Positions 18,987 to 27,415 are shown, counted from the first letter of the stretch. The stretch: DNA of 45,086 nucleotides from an uncultured Blautia sp. (GCA_946557785.1 CAMNTH010000025.1:1-45086), one strand, 5' to 3'. Translations and numbers: made by a program. The notes: a model not told the origin generated them from the sequence alone.

Positions 18987-19808
18987 TCAGCCCTTTACTG
19001 CAGATGCCGCAATACCGGCAATGAACTGCTTCTGGAAGAACAGGTAGATCAGCAATACCGGAATAATAGAAATTGCAGTTGCTGCAAAAAGTGCGCCATA
19101 ATCAGTAGAATACTGGCCATTGAACATTTTCAGTCCTACAGCAAGGAGCTGTTTCTCCTGAGAATTGATAACCAAATATGGCCACAGAAAATCTTCCCAA
19201 GTCCACAGGAACTGGAAAATGGCAATACTGGAAATACCGTTTTTCGCCATGGGCAGTACAATCCTATGGAAAATAAAGAACTCATTGGCTCCATCGATTC
19301 TGGCCGCCTCCAGTATTTCATCAGGAAGCGTGGTAATATGCTGCTTCATATTAAAGATTCCAAATCCGCTGAACAGGGCAGGGATGATCAGCGCTTTGTA
19401 GCTGTCCATCCACCCAAAAGACTGGATCATGGAATATTTGGGGATAATCGTTACGCACCATGGAAGCATCATGGTAGAAAGCACGAATCCAAACAACAGA
19501 TTTCTTCCCTTGAATTTATATTTGCTCAGGACAAATCCACACAAAGTACTGGTATATGCCACTGCAATTGTTACAACAATCGTTACAAACAAACTGTTTA
19601 CAAAAAAACGCAAGAAATTAAAATGCGCATTCATATTTACATAGTTGGAAGTAATAAACTGCTGGGGAAGCAGGTACTGCTGCAGTGCCATGATCTCTTT
19701 GTTCTGTTTAAAGGAAGAGGACAGCATCCATACAAAGGGATATACCGTTACTATACCAAGCACTAATAAAATCAGATTCAATGCAACTTTGCTGGTTTTT
19801 CTTCTCAT
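18987..19808 (-). CDS. Carbohydrate ABC transporter permease (MalG type)
   Basis: This is an inner component of a CUT1-type sugar importer. It has 273 residues with six predicted membrane helices, the first at about 10-30. The cytoplasmic EAA loop, EAARIDGANEFFIFHRIVLP, docks to the ATPase. No ATPase gene is present in the operon, so a shared MsmK/MalK-like ATPase encoded elsewhere is expected, as is common in Firmicutes. It follows the MalF-type permease by 10 bases. Confidence 0.95.
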   Translation of the reverse strand: MRRKTSKVALNLILLVLGIVTVYPFVWMLSSSFKQNKEIMALQQYLLPQQFITSNYVNMNAHFNFLRFFVNSLFVTIVVTIAVAYTSTLCGFVLSKYKFKGRNLLFGFVLSTMMLPWCVTIIPKYSMIQSFGWMDSYKALIIPALFSGFGIFNMKQHITTLPDEILEAARIDGANEFFIFHRIVLPMAKNGISSIAIFQFLWTWEDFLWPYLVINSQEKQLLAVGLKMFNGQYSTDYGALFAATAISIIPVLLIYLFFQKQFIAGIAASAVKG

Positions 19809-19818
19809 AAGGAACCTC

Positions 19819-20700
19819 CTATTCTTCCGAGCCGGATACCTTAAAGGACAGTAAGGTAAAGGCAGCGGTCACTATAAAGAGTACAAACGAAAGGGCTGAT
19901 GCATAGCCGAAATTATACTTCACAAACGCCTCATCATAAATAATATAGGACGCCAGATAGGTGGAAGTTCCGGGACCGCCTTCTGTCATGATCAAAATCT
20001 GTACATATGCCTGAATATAAGAAATAATAGAGGTAATCACAACAAATAAAGTCATGGGTTTCAAAAGCGGGAATGTAATATATCGAAATGTCTGCCATGC
20101 ATTTGCTCCGTCCACCTTCGCAGCCTCCAAAGCATCGGAAGGAAGGGAATAAAGACCTGCCATATACATAACAACCGCATATCCGAAATCTTTCCAAATA
20201 GTCATGATCATAACTGCCAGAAGGGCAGTCTTAGGATTCATCAGCCAGTTAATATTCAGGCCGAAAATCTTGTTAATGGTACCAATCTGAGGATTGTACA
20301 TAAACTTCCATACAAATGCCACTGCAACCATAGGGGTTACTACAGGCATGTAATAAACTGCACGGAAAAAGCTTTTCAGCCTTACCAATGGGGAGTAGAT
20401 GGCATAGGCAATGCCCAGACCCAAGGCAACACGGAAAATAATGACAACTACGGAAAATATCAGGGTATTCAGCATGGATTTTCCAAACAATGCACTTGAA
20501 AATACCTCTTTATAGTTTTCCAGTCCCAGGAAACGGTAGGTCCCGCTTAGCGGATTCCATTCATGAAAGCTTCCTGCAAAAGCGATTCCAATGGGAACGA
20601 TCAGGAATATGGAAAAAAATATGATCATTGCCAGAACTACAATATTCCGCAGAATAATTTCACTCTTACTCTGCAGAGGATTTGATTTTTTAAACATCAA
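19819..20700 (-). CDS. Carbohydrate ABC transporter permease (MalF type)
   Basis: This 293-residue membrane protein pairs with the MalG-type permease. An N-terminal helix follows a basic start, with further helices throughout, and the EAA loop reads EAAKVDGANAWQTFRYITFP. It lies downstream of the binding-protein gene after a terminator-like hairpin that should lower its expression relative to the binding protein. Confidence 0.95.
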   Translation of the reverse strand: MMFKKSNPLQSKSEIILRNIVVLAMIIFFSIFLIVPIGIAFAGSFHEWNPLSGTYRFLGLENYKEVFSSALFGKSMLNTLIFSVVVIIFRVALGLGIAYAIYSPLVRLKSFFRAVYYMPVVTPMVAVAFVWKFMYNPQIGTINKIFGLNINWLMNPKTALLAVMIMTIWKDFGYAVVMYMAGLYSLPSDALEAAKVDGANAWQTFRYITFPLLKPMTLFVVITSIISYIQAYVQILIMTEGGPGTSTYLASYIIYDEAFVKYNFGYASALSFVLFIVTAAFTLLSFKVSGSEE

Positions 20701-20732
20701 AGCTTTCCCCCTTCTCTTCTTGTTTTAAAAAA

Positions 20733-20778
20733 ATGCCGGATAGATTTTAACAGCAAAACCTGTTCCTCTATCCGGCAT
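20733..20778 (-). terminator. Intra-operon hairpin between binding protein and permeases
   Basis: On the minus strand a 12-bp stem (ATGCCGGATAGA/TCTATCCGGCAT) is followed by TTTTTTT, forming a canonical partial terminator. Two further hairpins (CCGTA/TACGG and a GCCGGGT/ACCCGAGGC-type stem, about 20790-20835) lie between it and the binding-protein stop. Together they likely protect the upstream message and attenuate the permease genes. Confidence 0.75.
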
Positions 20779-20839
20779 CTGCTTATGTGGTTGTTACGCC
20801 TCGGGTTTTGCACCCGGCAAGCCGTAAGGTACGGTCATA

Positions 20840-22171
20840 TTATTTTGCATAAGCGTAAAGGTTTTCTACAGACTGGAAGGAGCTGTTCTTCATGTCACGG
20901 ATCATATTTTCCTGTGCAGATTCCAGTGCAGTATCAATATCCACGCCGTTGAAGAAAATATCCTGTCCTGCCGTTTTTAGAGAAGTCTCTACAGTTGAAG
21001 GCATTGGACCCGGCCAAATGTAATGGTCAATGTGTTCAGCAAGAACACTTAAGGACGGATTTGCAAGGATTCTCTCATCACTTGACAGAGATTTCTTTGC
21101 AGGGAATGTGCTCATTGCCAGATTGAATGCAACCTGTGCGTCATCATTTGCAAGGAAGTATTTTACAAAATCCTGTGCAACTGCCTGCTGGTCTTCCGGT
21201 GCATTTTTATTAATACCAAAAGTGGACTCGCCGTTGTAACGGTTATATGCATATGGTTCGCCGTCAAAAGTCGGGATTTCAAATACGCCGAAGTCAATAT
21301 CACTCCATGTGGTGTTCAAAGTGTTGTAGTAGTGACCCCACTGGATAACCATCGCTGCCATTCCCTGTCCGAAGGTATCTGCACATTTCTCACCGAAATC
21401 CTTAGATCCTACACCGTCTACTTCATACATATCTACCAGCATCTGCATTACCTGTTTCATGGCATCTGAGGTCACATTAGGAGTTTTGCCATCTTCCAGG
21501 AACAGATTTTCACCAAGCTGATAGTTCAGGCCCAAAAGATAGTTCTGATGGAAATCATCATTAAAGCTTAAACCAGCCTGTACAAGGTAATCGCCGTCTT
21601 TAATGGTCAGTTTCTTTGCAACTTCACGGAACTCGTCCCATGTTTTGGGAATATCTGCTTCTGTAAGGCCAGCTTCTTCCCACATTGCTTTATTATAATA
21701 TACGGTACCGGTCATCATTCCGTAATCAGTATAATATACTTTTCCATCGATCACATGGGCTTCTACGCCTGTAAAATCTGCTTCCAGGTCTTCTACTGGA
21801 ATATCCAGAGGAGCCATATAATTGATCAGGTTCTCATGATAGCTGTTATGTACATTAAAAAGTGCCGGACCATTTTCTCCATCCAGTGAAAGCGGAAGCT
21901 TTGTCCAGTAATCCTCCCATGGATTATTCACGAGCTTAATTGTTACATTGGGATGGATTTCTGTATAACCGTCAATTATAGACTGGAATAAGTCATCGCT
22001 GCCCCACTCCCACAGTTCTACGGTAATGTCTTCCCCATTGTTGATCTCTGCACTTGGATCATACTTAATGGTATCTCCGAAAGGTTCATCGGCTGCATAA
22101 ACGTTTGTTGCTGCCAGACCGGATACTGCAAGAGAAGCTGCTGCCATTGCTGCTAAAAGTTTCTTTTTCAT
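20840..22171 (-). CDS. Extracellular sugar-binding protein of the ABC importer
   Basis: This family 1 solute-binding protein of about 443 residues captures the sugar for the MalF/MalG-type permeases. The N-terminus has a basic region, a hydrophobic core and a VYA-AD cleavage site, that is, a signal-peptidase-I-type leader. Unusually for a Gram-positive binding protein there is no lipobox cysteine; the only Cys seen is internal, in the mature protein. The frame allows an ATG at 22177, but the one at 22171 is better spaced after GAGG. Residues rich in Trp, Tyr and Asp (VELWEWGSDD early in the mature protein) suit carbohydrate binding. It is the first gene of the operon. Confidence 0.93.
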   Translation of the reverse strand: MKKKLLAAMAAASLAVSGLAATNVYAADEPFGDTIKYDPSAEINNGEDITVELWEWGSDDLFQSIIDGYTEIHPNVTIKLVNNPWEDYWTKLPLSLDGENGPALFNVHNSYHENLINYMAPLDIPVEDLEADFTGVEAHVIDGKVYYTDYGMMTGTVYYNKAMWEEAGLTEADIPKTWDEFREVAKKLTIKDGDYLVQAGLSFNDDFHQNYLLGLNYQLGENLFLEDGKTPNVTSDAMKQVMQMLVDMYEVDGVGSKDFGEKCADTFGQGMAAMVIQWGHYYNTLNTTWSDIDFGVFEIPTFDGEPYAYNRYNGESTFGINKNAPEDQQAVAQDFVKYFLANDDAQVAFNLAMSTFPAKKSLSSDERILANPSLSVLAEHIDHYIWPGPMPSTVETSLKTAGQDIFFNGVDIDTALESAQENMIRDMKNSSFQSVENLYAYAK

Positions 22172-22217
22172 GTTCATGACCTCGACTTTCTGTTGTATTA
22201 TCTGTTACGTTTTGGGG

Positions 22218-22267
22218 TTTAGCGCTAAATCTATGATAACTTTATATCATAAACTTGTCTTTGTCAA
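22218..22267 (-). promoter_or_regulatory. Promoter and LacI operator of the GH31/ABC operon
   Basis: On the minus strand, TTGACA (22262-22267) and TAAAGT (22239-22244) are 17 bases apart. A perfect 12-bp palindrome with a central CG, TTTAGCGCTAAA (22218-22229), begins just after the predicted start site, as expected for a LacI-family operator. The divergent LacI at 22506 is the natural candidate. Confidence 0.8.
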
Positions 22268-22360
22268 TATATCATTTAAAAACTGTTATTTTATCCACAT
22301 TGTTGATCTAATTTTTATGCATCTTATACAAATTCGTGTTTTATCTTTGTTTTCAAAAAG

Positions 22361-22463
22361 TTTATTAAACCTTTGCCTTCAATATTTTATTTGGTTTAAT
22401 AAATCTTTTTTTCATATTTTTATAAAATTTTTATTTGTAATAAACCTAAAATTGTAGTAAAAT
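22361..22463 (+). promoter_or_regulatory. Promoter region of the divergent LacI gene with inverted repeats
   Basis: TTGTAA (22435-22440) and TAAAAT (22458-22463) are 17 bases apart. Upstream is an 11-bp perfect inverted repeat, TTTATTAAACC (22361-22371) and GGTTTAATAAA (22393-22403). A related AATAAACC occurs at 22439-22446, inside the promoter. This AT-rich motif differs from the TTTAGCGCTAAA site, so it may bind something else. The rest of 22268-22360 is AT-rich with no gene. Confidence 0.5.
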
Positions 22464-22505
22464 ATTTTTAATAATAGATTTTGTGTTCGAGAGGAATTGT
22501 TATTT

Positions 22506-23525
22506 ATGACATTAAAAGATATTGCAGAAAAAGCCGGCGTCAGCATGATGACTGTATCCAATGTAATCAACGGAAAAACCGGACGCGTTTCCCCCAAAAC
22601 AAGGGATAAAGTAAACAGCATCATCCAGGAATACGGCTATACTCCCAATTTGAACGCCCGCAGCCTTACCAATAAAGTCTCCAATATTATAGGCCTGATC
22701 ATTTCCGCATATGAAGAAACTATGGATGAGAATTATCTGGAAAACCCTTATGTCAGTACCGTAATCGGTATTATTGAGAGAGAACTGCGCCAGAACGGCT
22801 ACTATGTTATGATTCGCTCCATTGTAAAAGGAGCTGATCTGACAGAGCTTCTTCAGAACTGGAATGTAGACGGCATAATCTTTCTGGATCCTGCCCATCA
22901 GGCTGCCCTGGAGAAATTAACTGCATCCATTCCCTGTCCGGTTGCTGTTTTTGACAGTAATCTGGACATTAACGGCCTTATTAACGTCTGCTCCAATGAC
23001 CGCAAGGGTTTGTATCTTTCCACAAAATATATGATCAACCGGGGCCATTCCAGGATTGCCTTTGTAGCTGACTATGTGGGAAGCCACGTGCTTGAGCAGC
23101 GTTTCTTGGGATATAAACAGGCCCTGGAAGAAAGCGAGATTCCCTTCAAGCCGGAATTCGTATACTCTTATCCCCCTTCCTATGAGGGCGGGCTTAAGGC
23201 CGGAAAGAAAATCGCTTCGGACTGCCTTGGAATCACCGCAGCAGTTACCACTGCGGACATCAGCGCTATCGGCGTCATGGAAGGTGCCCGCCTTGGCGGT
23301 TACCGTATTCCTATTGATTTATCCGTCATCGGATATGATAATCTTCAGCTTGGGCAGTATACCCTCCCCAAACTGACTACCATCTCCCAGAATATTTCCA
23401 AGAAGGCTCTTACTGCAACCCGCCTGCTCCTGGAGAAGATCCGCACAGGCACAACCTCCACTCCCCCTCATGTGGTTCTTGATGTAGAAATCATAGAGCG
23501 GCAGTCTGCCATCTCCCTTTTCTGA
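22506..23525 (+). CDS. LacI-family transcriptional regulator (GH31/ABC operon)
   Basis: This LacI-family repressor has about 339 residues. The HTH is MTLKDIAEKAGVSMMTVSNV at the N-terminus, followed by YTPNLNARSL (hinge) and a PBP-like effector domain. A TTG three codons earlier opens the frame, but ATG at 22506 gives the standard LacI start after GAGAGG. It is divergent from the binding-protein gene, whose promoter carries a canonical LacI palindrome. It probably senses the sugar imported and cleaved by that operon. The identity of the effector is not deducible. Confidence 0.92.
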   Translation: MTLKDIAEKAGVSMMTVSNVINGKTGRVSPKTRDKVNSIIQEYGYTPNLNARSLTNKVSNIIGLIISAYEETMDENYLENPYVSTVIGIIERELRQNGYYVMIRSIVKGADLTELLQNWNVDGIIFLDPAHQAALEKLTASIPCPVAVFDSNLDINGLINVCSNDRKGLYLSTKYMINRGHSRIAFVADYVGSHVLEQRFLGYKQALEESEIPFKPEFVYSYPPSYEGGLKAGKKIASDCLGITAAVTTADISAIGVMEGARLGGYRIPIDLSVIGYDNLQLGQYTLPKLTTISQNISKKALTATRLLLEKIRTGTTSTPPHVVLDVEIIERQSAISLF

Positions 23526-23539
23526 TCCGCAAAAAGCCG

Positions 23540-23577
23540 AAAAGGGAAACACCTTTTTTTACCGGCGCTTCCCTTTT
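23540..23577. terminator. Bidirectional terminator between LacI and FadR-type genes
   Basis: The stem AAAAGGGAA/TTCCCTTTT (with an internal GCCG/CGGC) lies between converging genes that stop at 23525 and 23615. Confidence 0.7.
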
Positions 23578-23614
23578 CATTAAATCATTATTTCTTTTCC
23601 CTTTTATTTTCCTA

Positions 23615-24301
23615 TTACTCCTCAAATTCCTTCATTAATGCCTGCCTGTTATAGGTCAGGTGCATTATCATTGCAAACTTCGCCCCCACTGGATCTTCGG
23701 ACAATATTGCATTTGTAACCGCCCTGTGCGTGTCAATATTTTCTTTGAGCAAATCTTTATGCGCCTGATTTTCAAACGTCAAAATCGCTGTATTGATCAT
23801 TGGAATCAGGGTCTTTGCGGCCTGGTTCCTGCTGCAGGCAGCTATAAACGCATGAAATTCCATATCCTTTTTAGTCTGGTTCTTCCCTTCCCTATAAAGG
23901 CGCTCTACTTCATCACACATTGCCTCAAGCTGCATTTTCTCTTCTATGGATGCATTTTGGGCAGCCTTAGATGCAAGCTCCGGTTCCAGCATAAGCCGCA
24001 TCTCCAATAAGTCCAAAGCCATCTTATATTTATCCTGAGACCTGGAAAATCCCATAGGGTCATACTCCAGGGAACTGGTGCTGACTACGTAGGTTCCTGA
24101 ACCTCGTTTTACCATTAAGATTCCTCTTGATACCAGCCCTTTTACAGCCTCCCGAATGGTACTTCTCCCTACGCCAAACCTCTCCGCCAGTTCGAATTCA
24201 TTAGGGATCTTCTGCCCCACCTCCAGAGGTTCTTCCAATATATAATTCAGCAGTTCATCCTCTACCTGCGAGCCAAGCAGCTTCTTATTTATCATCTCCA
24301 A
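23615..24301 (-). CDS. GntR-family regulator, FadR subfamily
   Basis: This is a winged-helix regulator with a C-terminal all-helical FCD ligand domain. FadR-subfamily proteins commonly sense uronates or related acids (ExuR, UxuR). The HTH is in AERFGVGRSTIREAVKGL, followed by KRGSGTYV, and the FCD domain fills the rest. The open frame runs up to a TTG at 24406. That codon lies upstream of a good promoter (-10 at 24395-24400), so it cannot be the start. AGGGAGG lies 10 bases before an in-frame TTG at 24301, with an ATG two codons later at 24295. One of these is the likely start, giving about 227-229 residues. It lies downstream of kdgK behind a terminator, so control of the uronate genes is probable but inferred. 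Confidence 0.88.
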   Translation of the reverse strand: MEMINKKLLGSQVEDELLNYILEEPLEVGQKIPNEFELAERFGVGRSTIREAVKGLVSRGILMVKRGSGTYVVSTSSLEYDPMGFSRSQDKYKMALDLLEMRLMLEPELASKAAQNASIEEKMQLEAMCDEVERLYREGKNQTKKDMEFHAFIAACSRNQAAKTLIPMINTAILTFENQAHKDLLKENIDTHRAVTNAILSEDPVGAKFAMIMHLTYNRQALMKEFEE

Positions 24302-24394
24302 GTAATGTATTGCCTCCCTCTGTTTCTTATCATCGTTATTTTTTCCGCCTCTCCATCTTAGCATATGCATCGTATAGCTTGCTTCTAAAACAAT

Positions 24395-24423
24395 ATCATA
24401 CCTCAATGCTCAAATAATAGCAA
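24395..24423 (-). promoter_or_regulatory. Promoter of the FadR-type regulator
   Basis: On the minus strand, TTGCTA (24418-24423) and TATGAT (24395-24400) are spaced by 17 bases, predicting a transcript start near 24388. This rules out the longest frame's TTG at 24406. Confidence 0.6.
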
Positions 24424-24532
24424 GCACCGCCTTTCCCAAAATAAGTATTGTATTTTTCAATCTCATAGCATGTAATATGATTAAAGATAGAACAGTCTCC
24501 ACCGGCAAAAGTTTTTCCACATTTTTTTCACG

Positions 24533-24570
24533 AAAAAGGACGATCCCTTTACAGAAGAACCGTCCTTTTT
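24533..24570 (-). terminator. Terminator of the kdgA-kdgK transcript
   Basis: The stem AAAAAGGACG/CGTCCTTTTT is followed by a T-rich tail on the minus strand, roughly 100 bases after kdgK. Confidence 0.85.
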
Positions 24571-24596
24571 CTCATAGCATAAAATGTAAAATGTGT

Positions 24597-24657
24597 GTAA
24601 CTGCCTATGCGAAGCAGTTACGATAGGTTAAGGAGCTCATCCCCTGCCTTTGGCAGG
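24597..24657. repeat. Two tandem hairpins downstream of kdgK
   Basis: GTAACTGC (24597-24604) pairs with GCAGTTAC (24614-24621), and CCTGCC (24643-24648) pairs with GGCAGG (24652-24657). With the terminator beyond, kdgK mRNA ends in three hairpins. They may stabilise the 3' end or be a copy of a small dispersed palindromic repeat. Confidence 0.55.
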
Positions 24658-24669
24658 AAATGAAATATA

Positions 24670-25695
24670 TTATCTCTGGACACGTCCGGAAGCATCTCCT
24701 CCGGCAAGTTTTGCAACTTCGTCCATGGATACCATATTGAAATCACCCTCAATGGAGTGCTTCAGGCAGGACGCTGCAGCAGCAAACTCAATGATCCCCT
24801 GGGAATCATACCCGCTTAACGCAGCTGCGATCAATCCGCCTCCAAAGCTGTCGCCTCCCCCTACGCGATCCACGATGTGCATTTTATATTTCTTGCTGAA
24901 ATAATAATCTTTTCCATCAAACAGCATAGCAGACCAGTTATTATCATTCGCAGAAATGGACTCACGAAGGGTAATGGCAACTTTTTCGAACCCGAAACGA
25001 TCCGCAAGCTGCTTTGCCACATCCTTATACCCTTCATGGTTTACCGTTCCTGCCGTAACATCCGTATTCGTTGCTTTAATACCAAACACATCCGCTGCAT
25101 CCTCTTCGTTTGCAATGCACACGTCTACATATTTACAGAGTTCCCCCATCACCAGTCCGGCTTTTTCCTTACTCCACAGCTTATTCCTGTAATTCAGATC
25201 GCAGGATACCTTCACCCCCATCTCCCTGGCTGCCTTACAAGCCTCCAGACAAATTGCTGCCACCTGGTCATTCAAAGCAGGTGTAATTCCGGTAAAGTGA
25301 AACCATTGTGCACCATCCAGGATTTTTTTCCAATTAAAGTCTTCCGGGGATGCGGTATAAATGGAAGAGCCCGCACGGTCATAAATGACCTTGGAAGGCC
25401 TCTGGGAAGCACCCTTTTCCAGATAATAAATGCCAACTCGGTCACCGCCTCTGGCAATAGAGCCTGTATCCACCCCATATCTTCTCAGGGAATTCACGGC
25501 AGCCTGTCCAATCTCATGTTTCGGAAGCTTCGTTACAAAAGAAGCATCAAATCCGTAATTGGCAAGGGAAACAGCAACATTTGCCTCCCCGCCTCCAAAG
25601 GTTGCCCCAAGACGATCCGCCTGTACAAACCGGTAATATCCCTCCGGAGCCAGTCTCAGCATAATCTCTCCAAATGTAACAACTTTTTTACTCAT
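24670..25695 (-). CDS. kdgK: 2-keto-3-deoxygluconate kinase
   Basis: This enzyme phosphorylates 2-keto-3-deoxygluconate to the 6-phosphate, feeding the KDPG aldolase encoded upstream. It has 341 residues in the PfkB/ribokinase fold. The N-terminal GGG region (GATFGGGEANVAVSLA, about 30-45) contacts substrate. PfkB signature 2, DRVGGGDSFGGGLIAA, carries the catalytic base D282. Its start overlaps the kdgA stop by 4 bases. It is one of the closing steps of the galacturonate module. Confidence 0.94.
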   Translation of the reverse strand: MSKKVVTFGEIMLRLAPEGYYRFVQADRLGATFGGGEANVAVSLANYGFDASFVTKLPKHEIGQAAVNSLRRYGVDTGSIARGGDRVGIYYLEKGASQRPSKVIYDRAGSSIYTASPEDFNWKKILDGAQWFHFTGITPALNDQVAAICLEACKAAREMGVKVSCDLNYRNKLWSKEKAGLVMGELCKYVDVCIANEEDAADVFGIKATNTDVTAGTVNHEGYKDVAKQLADRFGFEKVAITLRESISANDNNWSAMLFDGKDYYFSKKYKMHIVDRVGGGDSFGGGLIAAALSGYDSQGIIEFAAAASCLKHSIEGDFNMVSMDEVAKLAGGDASGRVQR

Positions 25696-26339
25696 GATTT
25701 ACTCCCCCTGCTTTCTTTTACAATTTCCACTGCCTCCCGGGTCAGCTCCTGAATCTTATCAAATTCGCCCGCATCCACCAGGCTGCCCTTTACCATCCAG
25801 CTTCCGCCGCATGCAAGGATCTTGTCGCATGCAAGATATTCCCTTACATTATTCTGGTTAATCCCTCCTGTAGGCATAAACTTCATCCCTACATAAGGAG
25901 CTGCCATAGCCTTGATCATGTTCAGACCGCCAGCTGGTTCTGCGGGGAAAAATTTCACAATCTGAAGCCCCAGTTCCATTGCCAGCTCCACTTCACTTGG
26001 AGTACATGTTCCCGGTGTCACAGGAACGCCCTTTTCTATACAATATTTCACAACCTTCGGGTTCAAACCAGGGCTTACAATAAATTTAGCACCTGCTCCT
26101 ACTGCCCGGTCTACCTGCTCCGTAGTCAGTACAGTACCTGCTCCTACCAGCATCTCCGGATATTCCCTGCTCATAATACGAATAGACTCTTCCGCCGCAT
26201 CAGTACGGAAAGTTACCTCTGCGCAGGGAAGCCCTCCTTTACAAAGTGCATCTGCTAAAGGCGCCGCATCCTTTGCATCATTTAAAACAACAACTGGTAC
26301 AATGCCGATTTCCTGAATCTTTTTTAATACTTCATTCAT
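25692..26339 (-). CDS. kdgA: 2-keto-3-deoxy-6-phosphogluconate aldolase
   Basis: This aldolase cleaves KDPG to pyruvate and glyceraldehyde-3-phosphate. It is a class I aldolase of 215 residues, a full TIM barrel. The Schiff-base Lys is in LQIVKFFPAE (K129), with the active-site Glu in AEVTFRT (E41). It is the first gene of the kdgA-kdgK operon. Its promoter carries an IclR/KdgR-like box. Confidence 0.95.
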   Translation of the reverse strand: MNEVLKKIQEIGIVPVVVLNDAKDAAPLADALCKGGLPCAEVTFRTDAAEESIRIMSREYPEMLVGAGTVLTTEQVDRAVGAGAKFIVSPGLNPKVVKYCIEKGVPVTPGTCTPSEVELAMELGLQIVKFFPAEPAGGLNMIKAMAAPYVGMKFMPTGGINQNNVREYLACDKILACGGSWMVKGSLVDAGEFDKIQELTREAVEIVKESRGSKS

Positions 26340-26373
26340 AGTTTTCCCTGCCTTTTCTTTGTTAATTTCGTAT

Positions 26374-26441
26374 TATGAAACTATATTTCATATAATGAAC
26401 TTATCTGTTTTTGATTATACTCTATTTCCTTATTTTGTCAA
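26374..26441 (-). promoter_or_regulatory. kdgA-kdgK promoter with KdgR-like box
   Basis: On the minus strand, TTGACA (26436-26441) and TATAAT (26414-26419) are 16 bases apart. Downstream, at 26374-26392, is the palindrome TATGAAA-CTATA-TTTCATA. It closely resembles the enterobacterial KdgR box, which has ATGAAAC and GTTTCAT arms. KdgR is an IclR-family protein, and the adjacent divergent gene encodes an IclR-family regulator. Confidence 0.75.
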
Positions 26442-26468
26442 GCAGTTATTGCCCATTGGATTTCCTAT

Positions 26469-26497
26469 TTGCTCTCCGGGAATATTCGTGCTACAAT
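26469..26497 (+). promoter_or_regulatory. Promoter of the IclR-family gene
   Basis: TTGCTC (26469-26474) and TACAAT (26492-26497) are spaced by 17 bases. The AGGAG ribosome site follows before the ATG at 26537. Confidence 0.55.
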
Positions 26498-26536
26498 ACC
26501 CCATAGAATTTATCCCCAAAAACAGGAGTATTTCTC

Positions 26537-27307
26537 ATGGAAGAAAAAAAAACAAACCCCATTCAGGTATCAGAACGTATTTTTCATACAATAGAAACCC
26601 TTGCCCATCATGGTCCAATGGGACTTCTGGACTTAAGCAAAGAGCTTTCCCTTAACAAAACTACAGTTCACCGCATTTTAAATTCCCTGATCTGCATGGA
26701 CTATGTTCGTCAGGATCCGGAATCCCTAAAATACAGCCTCACCTACAAATTCTGCGGCATTTCTGCTCAGATCCTGGCTTCGAATAATGTAATTTCTCTG
26801 GCACGCCCCCACTTAAGAAAGCTTGCAGAGCAAACCGGGGAAACTGTCCACCTGGTTCAGATGGACGGTACCAACGCCATCTATATTGACAAAGTAGAAG
26901 CTTCCAGAAGCTCCGTCCGTCTGGTTTCCATGGTGGGAAAAGCAATTCCTCTTTACTGCTCCGGCGTGGGCAAAGCCATGCTTGCAGACATGACTGACGA
27001 AAGGATCCAAAGCATCTGGGAAAAAAGCAGCATCCGCAGCCTGACGGAATATACCATTACAGAACTTACCCAATTTCAAAAGATAATTTCTGCAATTCGC
27101 CAAAATGGTTACGCTCTTGACAAAGAAGAAAACGAATTGGGCGTCCGCTGCATTGCCGTATCCATCACAGCCTTTCATGGAAATCCCCCATATGCCATCA
27201 GCGTTTCCGCTCCCAGGGACCGCATGAGCGACAGCCGCATCCTTGAGATCAAAGACCTAATCCTTACAACAAAGGAAAACATCCAGAAAAATATGGGCGT
27301 CATATAA
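26537..27307 (+). CDS. IclR-family transcriptional regulator, KdgR-like
   Basis: This IclR-type regulator has 256 residues. The N-terminal winged helix is LLDLSKELSLNKTTVHRILN (about 34-53), and a C-terminal GAF-like effector domain includes the conserved PLYCSGVGKAMLA. It is divergent from kdgA-kdgK, whose promoter holds an ATGAAA/TTTCAT palindrome like the enterobacterial KdgR site. It therefore most likely represses that operon and responds to 2-keto-3-deoxygluconate (inference from KdgR precedent). It ends at a bidirectional terminator shared with uxaC. Confidence 0.9.
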   Translation: MEEKKTNPIQVSERIFHTIETLAHHGPMGLLDLSKELSLNKTTVHRILNSLICMDYVRQDPESLKYSLTYKFCGISAQILASNNVISLARPHLRKLAEQTGETVHLVQMDGTNAIYIDKVEASRSSVRLVSMVGKAIPLYCSGVGKAMLADMTDERIQSIWEKSSIRSLTEYTITELTQFQKIISAIRQNGYALDKEENELGVRCIAVSITAFHGNPPYAISVSAPRDRMSDSRILEIKDLILTTKENIQKNMGVI

Positions 27308-27349
27308 CCATCCATTAAAGATGCCCGCCCTTATCCGCTTAAAGGTGCA

Positions 27350-27386
27350 AAAAAGGATGCCGTCCAAAAACTGCGGCATCCTTTTT
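27350..27386. terminator. Bidirectional terminator between iclR and uxaC
   Basis: A 13-bp perfect stem (AAAAAGGATGCCG/CGGCATCCTTTTT) ends with T runs in both directions, between two converging genes. Confidence 0.9.
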
Positions 27387-27415
27387 CATTCCCATCTATC
27401 AACAGCCGCACTGCA

